A DNA stretch of 64,000 nucleotides from Rhodoferax sp. (GTDB lineage: Bacteria; Pseudomonadota; Gammaproteobacteria; Burkholderiales; Burkholderiaceae_C): positions 102,341-166,340 of the forward strand of contig NZ_JAQTWL010000006.1 in the NCBI RefSeq assembly GCF_028689295.1, read 5' to 3'. Shown here in pieces: positions 1 through 7,724 of this stretch. The notes beneath the pieces are model-generated. The model was not told the DNA's origin and did no database searches. It was given only the letters and a program-made list of their open reading frames with translations. A program made the translations under genes and the position numbers. Numbering within the stretch: the first letter of the stretch is position 1; each line of letters begins with the position of its first letter.

Positions 1-744
1 TTTCACGACTTTGCCGGCAGCGTGGTGGTGCATGCGGTGGGCGGTTGGATTGCCCTGCCTGCCGTGTTGCTGCTGGGTGCGCGCGCTAACCGCTACCGCA
101 AGGACGGCGCCATGTCGGCGCACCCGCCCAGCAGCATTCCGTTTCTGGCGCTGGGCGCCTGGGTGCTGACGGTCGGCTGGTTCGGCTTTAACGTAATGAG
201 CGCACAAACTCTCGACAAAATCTCTGGGTTGGTGGCAGTGAACTCGCTGATGGCCATGGCGGGCGGCACACTGGCCGCCGTGCTGGTGGGCAAAAACGAC
301 CCTGGATTTGTCCACAACGGTCCCTTGGCGGGTTTGGTGGCGGTGTGCGCCGGCTCTGACCTGATGCACCCGCTAGGTGCCTTGGTGGTGGGTGCCGTCG
401 CCGGTGCCATTTTTGTTTTCATGTTCACCTTGACCCAAAACAAATGGAAGATCGACGACGTGCTGGGCGTGTGGCCGCTGCACGGTTTGTGCGGCACCTG
501 GGGCGGACTGGCCGCCGGCCTGTTTGGCAGCCAGGCGCTGGGCGGTTTGGGCGGTGTGCATCTGGGTGCGCAACTGATCGGCACGGCCATGGGCGTGAGC
601 TGGGCATTGCTTGGTGGACTATTGGTCTATGGCCTGCTTAAACATACCACGGGTATCCGGCTGAGCCAGGAGGAAGAATACGATGGCGCGGATCTGTCCA
701 TCCACAAAATCAGCGCATCCCCCGAGCGCGAAGCCAACTGGTAA
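1..744 (+). CDS. amt: Ammonium transporter (Amt family), 3' part
   Basis: This is the C-terminal 247 residues of an Amt/Mep/Rh ammonium channel. The reading frame is open from the first base of the window, so the start lies upstream. Visible Amt features are the segment beginning FHDFAGSVVVHAVGG, which carries one of the pore histidines, and several hydrophobic helices. A later glycine-rich stretch (HPLGALVVGAVAGAIFVF) and the short charged cytoplasmic tail also fit. The protein imports ammonium across the inner membrane as a trimer. No glnK is visible, but it would normally lie upstream, outside the window. The family call is firm; full length and start cannot be judged. Confidence 0.93.
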   Translation, partial: FHDFAGSVVVHAVGGWIALPAVLLLGARANRYRKDGAMSAHPPSSIPFLALGAWVLTVGWFGFNVMSAQTLDKISGLVAVNSLMAMAGGTLAAVLVGKNDPGFVHNGPLAGLVAVCAGSDLMHPLGALVVGAVAGAIFVFMFTLTQNKWKIDDVLGVWPLHGLCGTWGGLAAGLFGSQALGGLGGVHLGAQLIGTAMGVSWALLGGLLVYGLLKHTTGIRLSQEEEYDGADLSIHKISASPEREANW

Positions 745-851
745 CAGCCGGACCCTGGGTCCAGGCGCAGGTGGGGATGGCCTGTGGTCAAATCACAGCT
801 CTGACCTAATCTTGTGTCGCGTCTCTGAGGCGTGACTTCACGACACTACCT

Positions 852-1430
852 ATGCTTTATCTGGTCTTGGGGCTTCTGCTTTTTTTGGGCACGCATTCAG
901 TCAGGATCGTCGCCGACGACTGGCGCACCCGCACCCGGACCAAGCTTGGGACTTCGAGCTGGCGTGCGCTGTACACGCTGGTGTCGCTGCTGGGGTTTGG
1001 CCTGATCGTGTGGGGCTTCGGTCAGGCACGGCAAAGCCCGTGGCTACTGTGGAGCCCGCCACCAGCCTTGCGCCATTTGGCGATGCTGCTGACCTTGTTG
1101 AGCTTTGTGCTGCTGGCTGCGGCCTATGTGCCGGGCAACCGCATCAAGGCGCGCCTTCACCACCCGATGATGGCGGCCGTCAAGCTGTGGGCGTTGGCCC
1201 ATCTGCTCACCAACGGCACCCTGGCGCATGTCATGCTGTTCGGCACCTTTCTGCTGTGGTCGGTTTTTGCATTTCTGGCCGCCCGCAAGCGAGATATACG
1301 GGACGACACGCCTTATTCACAGGGCAGCACCGGTGCCACCGGGGTGACAGTGGCGCTGGGGGTGGCGCTCTGGATCGCTTTCACGCTGTGGCTGCACGGG
1401 CTGCTGATCGGGATAAGGCCTTTCGGCTGA
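852..1430 (+). CDS. NnrU family integral membrane protein
   Basis: A 192-residue protein that is almost entirely hydrophobic, with about five predicted membrane helices. It opens with MLYLVLGLLLFLGTHSVRI and has the HPMMAAVKLWALAHLLTNG segment typical of NnrU proteins. NnrU is a membrane family linked to nitric-oxide and denitrification regulons in some alphaproteobacteria, and it is distantly related to 15-cis-zeta-carotene isomerase. Conserved histidines in the THS and LAHLL segments are visible. The gene stands alone between amt and a convergent small gene. Its precise role here is unknown; the nitrate and Fnr-type genes elsewhere in the window are compatible with a nitrogen-oxide link but do not prove it. 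Confidence 0.82.
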   Translation: MLYLVLGLLLFLGTHSVRIVADDWRTRTRTKLGTSSWRALYTLVSLLGFGLIVWGFGQARQSPWLLWSPPPALRHLAMLLTLLSFVLLAAAYVPGNRIKARLHHPMMAAVKLWALAHLLTNGTLAHVMLFGTFLLWSVFAFLAARKRDIRDDTPYSQGSTGATGVTVALGVALWIAFTLWLHGLLIGIRPFG

Positions 1431-1448
1431 CCGCCGCGAATTTGATAA

Positions 1449-1499
1449 CTTGCGGGTCAGACCACTCGCGAAGTGACGTGCTCTGACCCCAACTGACTA
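1449..1499. repeat. 51-bp dispersed repeat, copy 1
   Basis: This stretch recurs in inverted orientation at 41498-41548 with only two differences. It contains a short inverted repeat (GGGTCAGA / TCTGACCC) that could form a hairpin. Here it sits between two convergent stop codons, and the other copy lies just 3' of the octaheme cytochrome gene. A role as a bidirectional terminator or a REP-like intergenic element is inferred from this placement. Confidence 0.8.
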
Positions 1500-1709
1500 T
1501 TTGATGTCCATCACCCACTGGATCATGTACTTGGCAACGAAGCCGACCATGCCGAAGGCCAGCCCCAGCATCATGACAAAAAACCCGAATTTGCCGGCTT
1601 TGGATTCCCAGGCCAGCTGGCCGATGATGAACAGCATGTAAAGCATCAGGCCACCGACGCCAAAAGTCATGCCAAAGGCGGCGATTTGTTCTTCAGAAAA
1701 GCCAAACAT
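1497..1709 (-). CDS. DUF2788 family small membrane protein
   Basis: A 70-residue protein starting MFGFSEEQIAAFGMTFGVGG. It has two hydrophobic segments (about residues 12-30 and 42-62) joined by a short charged loop containing WESKAGKFG. This matches my knowledge of the DUF2788 family, small inner-membrane proteins common in Beta- and Gammaproteobacteria with no assigned function. The 3' end overlaps the 51-bp repeat, and the gene is convergent with the NnrU gene. The start is supported by the family's usual length. Nothing around it indicates a function. Confidence 0.8.
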   Translation of the reverse strand: MFGFSEEQIAAFGMTFGVGGLMLYMLFIIGQLAWESKAGKFGFFVMMLGLAFGMVGFVAKYMIQWVMDIK

Positions 1710-1827
1710 GGGCGCGTTGTCCTTGGATCCAGGCGTGAGTGAGGGGTGGGTCGGGCGCAGAGCTTACCGCATTCGTCCGCAGGCAAGGCCTAGCACGATC
1801 CCATGGCCCTTTTGAAACAGCACAAAG

Positions 1828-1871
1828 CCCGACGGCCAGCGCCGCCCTTGCGGGCAACACTGGCCGTCGGG
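1828..1871 (-). terminator. Strong hairpin downstream of the Spy-like gene
   Basis: A perfect 12-bp inverted repeat (CCCGACGGCCAG / CTGGCCGTCGGG) flanks a 20-nt loop, about 18 bases beyond the stop codon of the Spy-like gene on the minus strand. The following bases (CTTTG) are only weakly T-rich, so it may be a terminator or an mRNA 3' stabiliser. Confidence 0.5.
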
Positions 1872-1888
1872 TCATCAGGCAAACTTGC

Positions 1889-2431
1889 TTATCCCCTGGG
1901 CTGCATCATGCCTTTGCCACCCTGCATGCCCCTGTGCGAACCACGGCCTTGCATGGTCTGGGCATCGAACACCTTTTGCTGCTCGGGCGTCAGAACGGCA
2001 TAAAACGCCTTGGTGGCCTCGGCGCGCTTGTCCATGGCGGTAGTCATCTCGCCCATGTGCTGCGCACGCAGTTCCTTCATTTTGTCAAGACGCTCCGGCG
2101 TGGTGAGCTTGGCCAGGTCAGGCATCGAGGCAGCTTGGCCCTTCATGCCTGCCGCTGGATTGTGGTTGGCCACATAAGCGCTCCAAGCAGCTTCTTGCGC
2201 GGGGGTGAGCTTGAGTTGTGCTTTCAGGGCCGCGTGGCGCGCGTCCATCCTGGCCTGCATTTTGGCCGGGTCCATTTTGCCCATGCCGCGATAGCTCATG
2301 CCCTGGCCCTGCATGGCGCCATGTGGCCCGGTCATGTCGCACTGAGCGCCGCCCATGGGGCCTTGCGAGTAGGCCAGGCCGACGGCCATCAGCAAACCAG
2401 CGACCAGAGAAAATTTGAGATTGGTTTTCAT
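1889..2431 (-). CDS. Spy/CpxP-like periplasmic LTXXQ protein
   Basis: I chose the ATG at 2431, giving 180 residues, because AAGGAA lies just upstream and a clean signal peptide follows (MKTNLKFSLVAGLLMAVGLAYS). Upstream in-frame codons would place extra residues before the signal. The mature part is rich in Met, Gln, Gly and His. It carries two LTXXQ motifs (LTPAQ and LTPEQ), the hallmark of Spy/CpxP periplasmic chaperones, and a histidine/methionine-rich tail. Such proteins bind unfolded proteins or metals in the periplasm. A link to the nearby copper genes is possible but unproven. It is monocistronic and divergent from rdgC. Confidence 0.75.
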   Translation of the reverse strand: MKTNLKFSLVAGLLMAVGLAYSQGPMGGAQCDMTGPHGAMQGQGMSYRGMGKMDPAKMQARMDARHAALKAQLKLTPAQEAAWSAYVANHNPAAGMKGQAASMPDLAKLTTPERLDKMKELRAQHMGEMTTAMDKRAEATKAFYAVLTPEQQKVFDAQTMQGRGSHRGMQGGKGMMQPRG

Positions 2432-2618
2432 GATCATTTCCTTCAAGTTAATACCAATGACCAGAGAGTGGCATCGGCGTGAAGAGAAGTGTGCGCTGTC
2501 CATGTAACGCGTCCATGAGGCTCCGTGAAAGCTTTGTAAAGTTTTGCCAGCTGAATCATCGGTTTTTGATGGGATGATTGGCGGCTTCGCATTTGCATCG
2601 ATTTATAGAAAGTTAGCC

Positions 2619-3515
2619 GTGTTCAAGAACGTCATCATGTACCGCATCGCTGCGGAATGGAGCCTCAGCGCCCAGGAAATAGAAACCCGTTTGCAGGACA
2701 ACCATTTTGTGGAGTGTGGTGCCAGCCAGGAAAGGTCCATCGGCTGGATCGAGCCGCGTGGCGAGGCCCACGGGCCACTGCTGGAAGTGGTGGCCGGGCA
2801 ATGGATCTTGAAGCTGATGACCGAGACCCGCGCCCTGCCCGCCTCGGTGGTGAACCGCAAAGCCCAGGAGCGGGTGGCCAAGATTGAAGCCAGCACCGGG
2901 CGCAAGCCGGGCAAAAAAGAGACCCGTGACCTCAAGGACGACATTCGACTGGAACTGTTGCCGATGGCCTTCACCAAGCAGTCCAGCACCCAGGTCTGGA
3001 TTGACCGCGCAGCAAATTTGCTGGTGGTGGATGCAGGCAGCCAGGCCCGTGCCGATGAGCTGGCAACGCTGCTGGTGCAAAGCCTGCCCGGTCTGGCGCT
3101 GAGTTTGCTCAACACCCGGCTGTCACCGAGCGCCGCCATGGCCGAATGGCTGGTGAGCCAGGAAGCACCGCAAGGTTTCAGCGTGGACCGCGAATGCGAG
3201 CTCAAGGCCGCCGATGAATCCAAAGCCGTGGTGCGCTACGCCCGCCACCGACTCGATACCGATGAGATCAAGCAGCACATCGAGGGCGGCAAAATGCCCA
3301 CCCGCTTGGCGCTGACTTGGGACGACAGGGTCTCGTTTGTGCTCACCGAAGGCTTGCAGCTTAAAAAATTGGCGTTTCTGGAAGTGGTATTCGAAGGCGC
3401 CAGCCAGGGCAAGGACGACGGCTTCGATGCCGATGTGGCGATTGCCACCGGTGAGCTGCAAAAGGCGCTGCCAGCGCTGCTGGAAGCGCTGGGGGGCGAG
3501 GCACCTTTGGCCTAA
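2619..3515 (+). CDS. rdgC: Recombination-associated protein RdgC
   Basis: A 298-residue protein using the GTG at 2619, so that it begins MFKNVIMYRI, the usual RdgC N-terminus. An upstream in-frame ATG at 2544 would add 25 residues unlike the family. RdgC is a ring-forming DNA-binding protein that coats duplex DNA and restrains RecA. The sequence shows the family's alternating alpha/beta pattern, a basic stretch (RKPGKKETRDLKDD) and a C-terminal acidic region. Length matches the family norm of about 300. The gene stands alone and is convergent with a small membrane-protein gene whose stop is two bases away. Confidence 0.9.
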   Translation: MFKNVIMYRIAAEWSLSAQEIETRLQDNHFVECGASQERSIGWIEPRGEAHGPLLEVVAGQWILKLMTETRALPASVVNRKAQERVAKIEASTGRKPGKKETRDLKDDIRLELLPMAFTKQSSTQVWIDRAANLLVVDAGSQARADELATLLVQSLPGLALSLLNTRLSPSAAMAEWLVSQEAPQGFSVDRECELKAADESKAVVRYARHRLDTDEIKQHIEGGKMPTRLALTWDDRVSFVLTEGLQLKKLAFLEVVFEGASQGKDDGFDADVAIATGELQKALPALLEALGGEAPLA

Positions 3516-3516
3516 G

Positions 3517-3708
3517 CTATTTCTTCGTCGAACAGGTGTTCCAGCCAAAAATGGCATAGGGAGGGCACCAGCCAATGGCACCTGTGGCCAGCAGCACCAC
3601 GCCCAGCCAGCCCCAGACACCGATGTTGCCCGTCAGTGTCAAGCCAATCAACACCAGTCCTACGACGATGCGCAAAATGCGGTCAATGCCGCCGACGTTT
3701 GATTTCAT
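3517..3708 (-). CDS. YgaP-like DUF2892 membrane protein
   Basis: A 63-residue protein, MKSNVGGIDRILRIVVGLVL onward, with two membrane helices. It ends in the family pattern GWCPPYAIFGWNTC. This DUF2892 family is the membrane part of YgaP-type proteins, where it is often joined to a rhodanese domain; here it is stand-alone. The Cys in WCPPY and the terminal NTC are family features. A good ribosome-binding sequence (AAGGAG) precedes the ATG. It lies 78 bp downstream of the Crp-type regulator gene, and a palindrome between them may be its operator. Function is unknown. Confidence 0.8.
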   Translation of the reverse strand: MKSNVGGIDRILRIVVGLVLIGLTLTGNIGVWGWLGVVLLATGAIGWCPPYAIFGWNTCSTKK

Positions 3709-3776
3709 GAAAACTCCTTGAGGTCAGGTTAAAGAACCGAGGGGCAGATTACACCGCCAATCCGCTTGGTGTGTCT

Positions 3777-3790
3777 GTGACTCAAGTCAC
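3777..3790. promoter_or_regulatory. Palindrome GTGACTCAAGTCAC, possible Crp/Fnr-type operator
   Basis: A perfect 5-4-5 palindrome lies about 70 bp upstream of the DUF2892 gene and overlaps the stop codon of the Crp-type regulator gene. The TGAC-N4-GTCA core resembles Dnr/FixK-type sites but lacks the outer T/A of the TTGAC-N4-GTCAA consensus. Regulatory function is inferred from position and symmetry only. Confidence 0.35.
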
Positions 3791-4443
3791 CCAGCCAGGT
3801 CTCGCAAGGCGGCGCCGTTGACAATCTGGATGTGCTCGCGGCCCAGGCTGACCCAGCCTTCGCGCTCAAAGCGGCGCAGCAGCCGGGTCACCATTTCGCG
3901 CACGGTACCCAGTTCGTCGGCCAGCGTCTGGTGCGTCACATTGAGCAGTTGACCGCGCCCCAGCAAGGCCGCTGCCAGACGCCGGTCCAGCCTTTGAAAC
4001 GCCACCGCATCGATCAGACTGGTGAGGTCGGCCATGCGCTCGGCAAAAAGTCCCAGCACATCGTTGCGAAAGGCGGGCGTTTCCAGCCACCGCTTGAACA
4101 GCTCGGGCCTGATCAGCAGCAAGGTACTGGGTTTGGTGGTGACGCCATGGGCCGAGAGCGGCTGGGCGCGAAATAAACAGGCGCTCGAAACTAGGCACAA
4201 CTCGCCGGGCACCACCCGGTAAAGTTCCAGCGAGCGGCCATCGCCCGAATGGCGCGACACCTTGATTTCACCGGTCAACACCAGCGGAAAGCCCTGGCAG
4301 GCCGTGTTTTCACTGAACAACACGCTGCCTGCAGGTGCTTCAAGGGGCTGCAAGCCTGATTCCGGGGCATCCGGCGCGGGCCGCACCTGAACCAGTGACG
4401 GGTATAAATCGGTCAGCAGCGCCATCGAGGCCATGGCGGTCAT
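3787..4443 (-). CDS. Crp/Fnr family transcriptional regulator
   Basis: A 218-residue regulator with an N-terminal cyclic-nucleotide-binding-like beta-roll (about residues 30-140). A C-terminal winged helix-turn-helix follows (about 150-215), with recognition region LADELGTVREMVTRLLRRFE. The N-terminal four-cysteine cluster of true oxygen-sensing FNR is absent; scattered cysteines at about 49, 82 and 88 are not in that arrangement. The gene follows copZ by 12 bp and probably shares its transcript, which suggests a link to copper or redox stress rather than classical oxygen sensing. Several ATGs cluster at the start, and the first was taken. The ligand is unknown. Confidence 0.85.
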   Translation of the reverse strand: MTAMASMALLTDLYPSLVQVRPAPDAPESGLQPLEAPAGSVLFSENTACQGFPLVLTGEIKVSRHSGDGRSLELYRVVPGELCLVSSACLFRAQPLSAHGVTTKPSTLLLIRPELFKRWLETPAFRNDVLGLFAERMADLTSLIDAVAFQRLDRRLAAALLGRGQLLNVTHQTLADELGTVREMVTRLLRRFEREGWVSLGREHIQIVNGAALRDLAG

Positions 4444-4455
4444 GCGGGGCTGGCC

Positions 4456-4653
4456 TCAGGCCGCGACGGTGTAACCTTCCTCTGCAATGGCTTGGGAAAG
4501 CGCTTCGCGCGGCAGCTCGGAGTCCACTTCGACCCGGTTTTGCGTGCGGTCGGCCTGCACCTCGGCCGTGCGGTCGAGCTGGCGCACGGCGCGCACCACG
4601 GCTTTTTCGCAATGCTCACAGGTCATGCCGGTCACGGTAAATATCTGCTTCAT
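4456..4653 (-). CDS. copZ: CopZ-like copper chaperone (HMA domain)
   Basis: A 65-residue single heavy-metal-associated domain with the metal-binding motif [11 protein letters not shown] near the N-terminus. A C-terminal YTVAA strand completes the ferredoxin-like fold. Proteins of this kind bind Cu(I) through the two cysteines and hand it to a P1B-type ATPase. The gene is divergent from such an ATPase, with a 77-bp shared promoter region. GGAAT lies just before the ATG. I saw no convincing CueR-type dyad in the promoter region. It is likely cotranscribed with the following Crp-type regulator. Confidence 0.88.
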   Translation of the reverse strand: MKQIFTVTGMTCEHCEKAVVRAVRQLDRTAEVQADRTQNRVEVDSELPREALSQAIAEEGYTVAA

Positions 4654-4730
4654 TTCAATTCCTTGGAAAATACGGCTGCATCAAAAGCGCGTATTGTGAA
4701 CCTTGCCACTTATTTCAGGCTACACCAATT

Positions 4731-6956
4731 ATGACAACAGCTCAACTTCCTACTGGCTCCTTGCGGGTGGACATCGGCATTCACGGCATGACCTGCGCGT
4801 CGTGCGTTGGCCGTGCTGAGCGCGCCCTGAAAAAGGTGCCCGGCGTGCAGGAAGTGAGCGTGAATCTGGCCACTGAATCGGCCCGCGTGATGGTGCAGCC
4901 ATCCGAGCAGATCGAGGCACGCCTGCGGCGCGCCGTGCGCGATGCCGGTTACGAACCGGTGGCGGCCAATGCGGCCATCGACGCGCCCAGCGAATCGAAC
5001 TGGGCCGGATTTGCCCCCGTGGCGCTGGGCATTGCGTTGTCCTTGCCCTTGATGTTGCCCATGCTCGGTGACCTGCTGAGCCAGCACTGGATGCTGCCGG
5101 CCTGGGTCCAGTTCGCCCTGGCGACTCCGGTGCAGTTCTTTCTGGGGGCGCGTTTTTACAAGGCGGGCTGGCATTCGCTCAAGTCGCTCAGCGGCAACAT
5201 GGACCTGCTGGTGGCCATGGGCACCAGCGCCGGCTGGGCGCTGTCGGTGTGGTTATGGCTCAGCGCCGCCGCTGGCACCATGCCGCACCTGTATTTTGAA
5301 GCCTCGGCCGTGGTCATCACGCTGGTGCTGCTGGGCAAATGGCTCGAAGCGCGGGCCAAGCGCCAGACCACCTCGGCCATCCGCGCCCTGCATGCCCTGC
5401 GGCCTGAAACGGCGCACCTGCTGGGATTCGATGGCGAAGTCGATGTGCCGATCGACGAAGTGCTGGTGGGCGACGAACTGGTGGTGCGCCCCGGTGAGCG
5501 TTTTGCCGTCGATGGCCGGGTGATTGAGGGCCAGACGCAGGTCGATGAATCGATGCTCACTGGCGAGCCTCTGCCGGTGAGTAAGGTGCTCCAGGACAAG
5601 GTGACCGGCGGCACGCTCAATGGCGATGGCCGGGTCATCGTGCAGGTGAGCGCCACCGGTGTCGATACGGTGCTGGCGGGCATCATCCGCCTGGTGGAAG
5701 ATGCGCAGGCCGCCAAGGCGCCGATCCAGCGCCTGGTGGACAAGGTGAGCGCCGTGTTTGTTCCGGTAGTGCTGGGGCTGGCGCTGCTCACGCTGCTGGG
5801 CTGGTGGCTCAGTGGTGCGCCCTTCGAGGTGGCTGTCATCAACGCGGTCACGGTGCTGGTGATCGCCTGCCCCTGCGCCTTGGGGCTGGCCACGCCGGCG
5901 GCCATCATGGCAGGAACCGGCGTGGCGGCGCAACACGGCATCCTGATCAAGGACGCGCAGGCACTGGAACTGGCGCACAAAGCCAATGTAGTGGTGTTCG
6001 ACAAGACCGGCACACTGACACTCGGCCAGGCGCGCCTGACTGACTTTGCCGTGCCGGCGGGCGCCGATCAAGACGCCTTGCTGGCCATTGCAGGTGCCTT
6101 GCAAAGCGGCAGCGGCCACCCGCTGGCGCGTGCCGTGGTGATGGCGGCTCAGCAAAAGCAGCTTGCTTTGCCGGCCGTGGCGCAATTGCAAAGCACGCCG
6201 GGCAAGGGGCTGCGCGGCCAGGTCAACGGTGAAGACTATTTGATCGGCAGTGTGCGCTGGATGCAGGAACTCGGTGTGCGGCTTGACAGCCTCGATGTGC
6301 GCCTGCCATCGCTGAGCGCACAAGGGGCCACGCTGGCGGTCATGGCGCAACAAACGCCAGACGGTTTGCAGGCCCTGGCGCTGCTGGCTTTTGGCGACGA
6401 GCCGAAGGCCGAGGCCAGTGCCGCCATTGCCATTTTGCGCGAACGCGGCATCCGGGTCATGATGCTCTCGGGCGACAACAGCGCGGCTGCGCTGGCCATG
6501 GCCAAGCGCGTCGGCTTGCAACCGGATGAGGTCATCAGCAATGTGCTGCCCGGTGACAAGGCGGCACACATCACCCGCCTCAAGCAACAAGGCCGCACCG
6601 TGGTGATGGTCGGCGACGGTGTCAACGATGCCCCGGCGCTGGCGGCGGCCGATGTCGGCATGGCCATGGCCAATGTGGGTGGCGGCACCGATGTGGCGAT
6701 GCACGCGGCAGGCATCACGCTGATGCGCGGCGACCTGGCGCTGGTGGCCGCCGCGCTGGACATCTCCAACCGCACCGTGGCCAAAATCAGGCAAAACCTG
6801 TTCTGGGCCTTTATCTACAACGTGGCGGGCATCCCGCTGGCCGCATTTGGTTTCCTGAACCCGGTCATGGCCGGTGCCGCCATGGCGATGAGCTCGGTGA
6901 GCGTGATGAGCAACGCGCTGCTGCTCAAGCGCTGGCAACCCGATCGATCAAAGTAA
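4731..6956 (+). CDS. copA: Copper-translocating P-type ATPase CopA
   Basis: A 741-residue P1B-type ATPase that pumps Cu(I) out across the inner membrane. In order it shows one N-terminal HMA domain with GMTCASC (about residues 19-25) and paired membrane helices. The ion-path motif CPC is at 380-382, the phosphorylation motif DKTGTLT starts at residue 424, and GDGVNDAP starts at 628. Membrane helices close the C-terminus. CPC indicates Cu(I)/Ag(I) specificity. It is divergent from copZ. Its last nine bases overlap the 3' end of the convergent iorB gene, leaving no room for a separate terminator. Confidence 0.95.
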   Translation: MTTAQLPTGSLRVDIGIHGMTCASCVGRAERALKKVPGVQEVSVNLATESARVMVQPSEQIEARLRRAVRDAGYEPVAANAAIDAPSESNWAGFAPVALGIALSLPLMLPMLGDLLSQHWMLPAWVQFALATPVQFFLGARFYKAGWHSLKSLSGNMDLLVAMGTSAGWALSVWLWLSAAAGTMPHLYFEASAVVITLVLLGKWLEARAKRQTTSAIRALHALRPETAHLLGFDGEVDVPIDEVLVGDELVVRPGERFAVDGRVIEGQTQVDESMLTGEPLPVSKVLQDKVTGGTLNGDGRVIVQVSATGVDTVLAGIIRLVEDAQAAKAPIQRLVDKVSAVFVPVVLGLALLTLLGWWLSGAPFEVAVINAVTVLVIACPCALGLATPAAIMAGTGVAAQHGILIKDAQALELAHKANVVVFDKTGTLTLGQARLTDFAVPAGADQDALLAIAGALQSGSGHPLARAVVMAAQQKQLALPAVAQLQSTPGKGLRGQVNGEDYLIGSVRWMQELGVRLDSLDVRLPSLSAQGATLAVMAQQTPDGLQALALLAFGDEPKAEASAAIAILRERGIRVMMLSGDNSAAALAMAKRVGLQPDEVISNVLPGDKAAHITRLKQQGRTVVMVGDGVNDAPALAAADVGMAMANVGGGTDVAMHAAGITLMRGDLALVAAALDISNRTVAKIRQNLFWAFIYNVAGIPLAAFGFLNPVMAGAAMAMSSVSVMSNALLLKRWQPDRSK

Positions 6957-7724
6957 GGGCACGGCGTCGGGCGACAAGGCCTCATCGACGGCAAACAGGC
7001 TGGCGGCAAGCGGGGCAGCATCGGGGCTCAACAAGCGCTGACACCAGGCGGCCACGCAAGACGGCGGCACGGCTTCGGGCTCAAAGGCAATGCGCGATAC
7101 CACCCGGGCCACCACCTCTGAGGCAACGCCGGCGGCCAACAACGCCGCAGCAAAGCGACTGGCCGCGTCGCCCATGCGAAAAGCGTTGATGTTGGCGTTG
7201 ACGATGCGCTCGCCCTTGCGCGAAAAAAGCCTGCGCAATTGATTCTCGAACAGCTCCGGGGACAGCGGTAAATGCATGGCAGCCGCACCCAGCATCACGG
7301 TGTTTTGCACCTTGATGCTGCCAGCCTTTTTCGCCATGCGCGCTGCATCCAGCGCCACCAGCCGCGGCGCTGAAAACAGCACCTGATACAAGGCATCCAT
7401 TGGCGGGTAATTGGCAACATTCACCATGGGCGTGATGTCGGAAACGATCCAGCCATCCGGACGCAGCAATTGGGTGTAGCGCAGCGCCTCCATGGGTTCG
7501 ACCGACAACACCATGCTGGCCATGCCGTCGCCGATCAGGTCGCTGGCGACCGGCTGGTCAGAAATGCGCACAAAGGCCGACACCGCACCGCCGCGCTGCG
7601 CCATGCCATGAACTTCGGACTGCTTCAGGTGCAAACCCGCGGCATGGATGGCGTGGTCAATCACCCCCGCAATCGTCAGCACGCCCTGGCCGCCGACACC
7701 GCTCACCACCAGGTCATAGTTCAT
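6948..7724 (-). CDS. iorB: Indolepyruvate oxidoreductase beta subunit
   Basis: A 258-residue protein of the pyruvate/ketoisovalerate oxidoreductase gamma/beta type. It begins [20 protein letters not shown] and has the family motif [11 protein letters not shown] at about residue 37. With IorA it forms a TPP-dependent enzyme that oxidatively decarboxylates arylpyruvates (indole-, phenyl- or hydroxyphenylpyruvate) to arylacetyl-CoA. It overlaps iorA by four bases (ATGA), which indicates translational coupling. It is the last gene of the nine-gene operon that starts at livH. Exact substrate preference cannot be read from sequence. Confidence 0.88.
   Translation of the reverse strand: MNYDLVVSGVGGQGVLTIAGVIDHAIHAAGLHLKQSEVHGMAQRGGAVSAFVRISDQPVASDLIGDGMASMVLSVEPMEALRYTQLLRPDGWIVSDITPMVNVANYPPMDALYQVLFSAPRLVALDAARMAKKAGSIKVQNTVMLGAAAMHLPLSPELFENQLRRLFSRKGERIVNANINAFRMGDAASRFAAALLAAGVASEVVARVVSRIAFEPEAVPPSCVAAWCQRLLSPDAAPLAASLFAVDEALSPDAVPLL

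Noticed and set aside
2544..2618. Longer rdgC from the ATG at 2544
   Set aside because: The added 25 residues are unlike RdgC; GTG at 2619 restores the usual MFKN start.
4654..4730. CueR-type operator between copZ and copA
   Set aside because: A CCTTGCC-like half is present, but no matching second arm at the right spacing.
5253..6938. A 561-codon open frame opposite copA
   Set aside because: His- and Gln-rich composition typical of the antisense of a GC-rich gene; copA motifs are intact on the plus strand.
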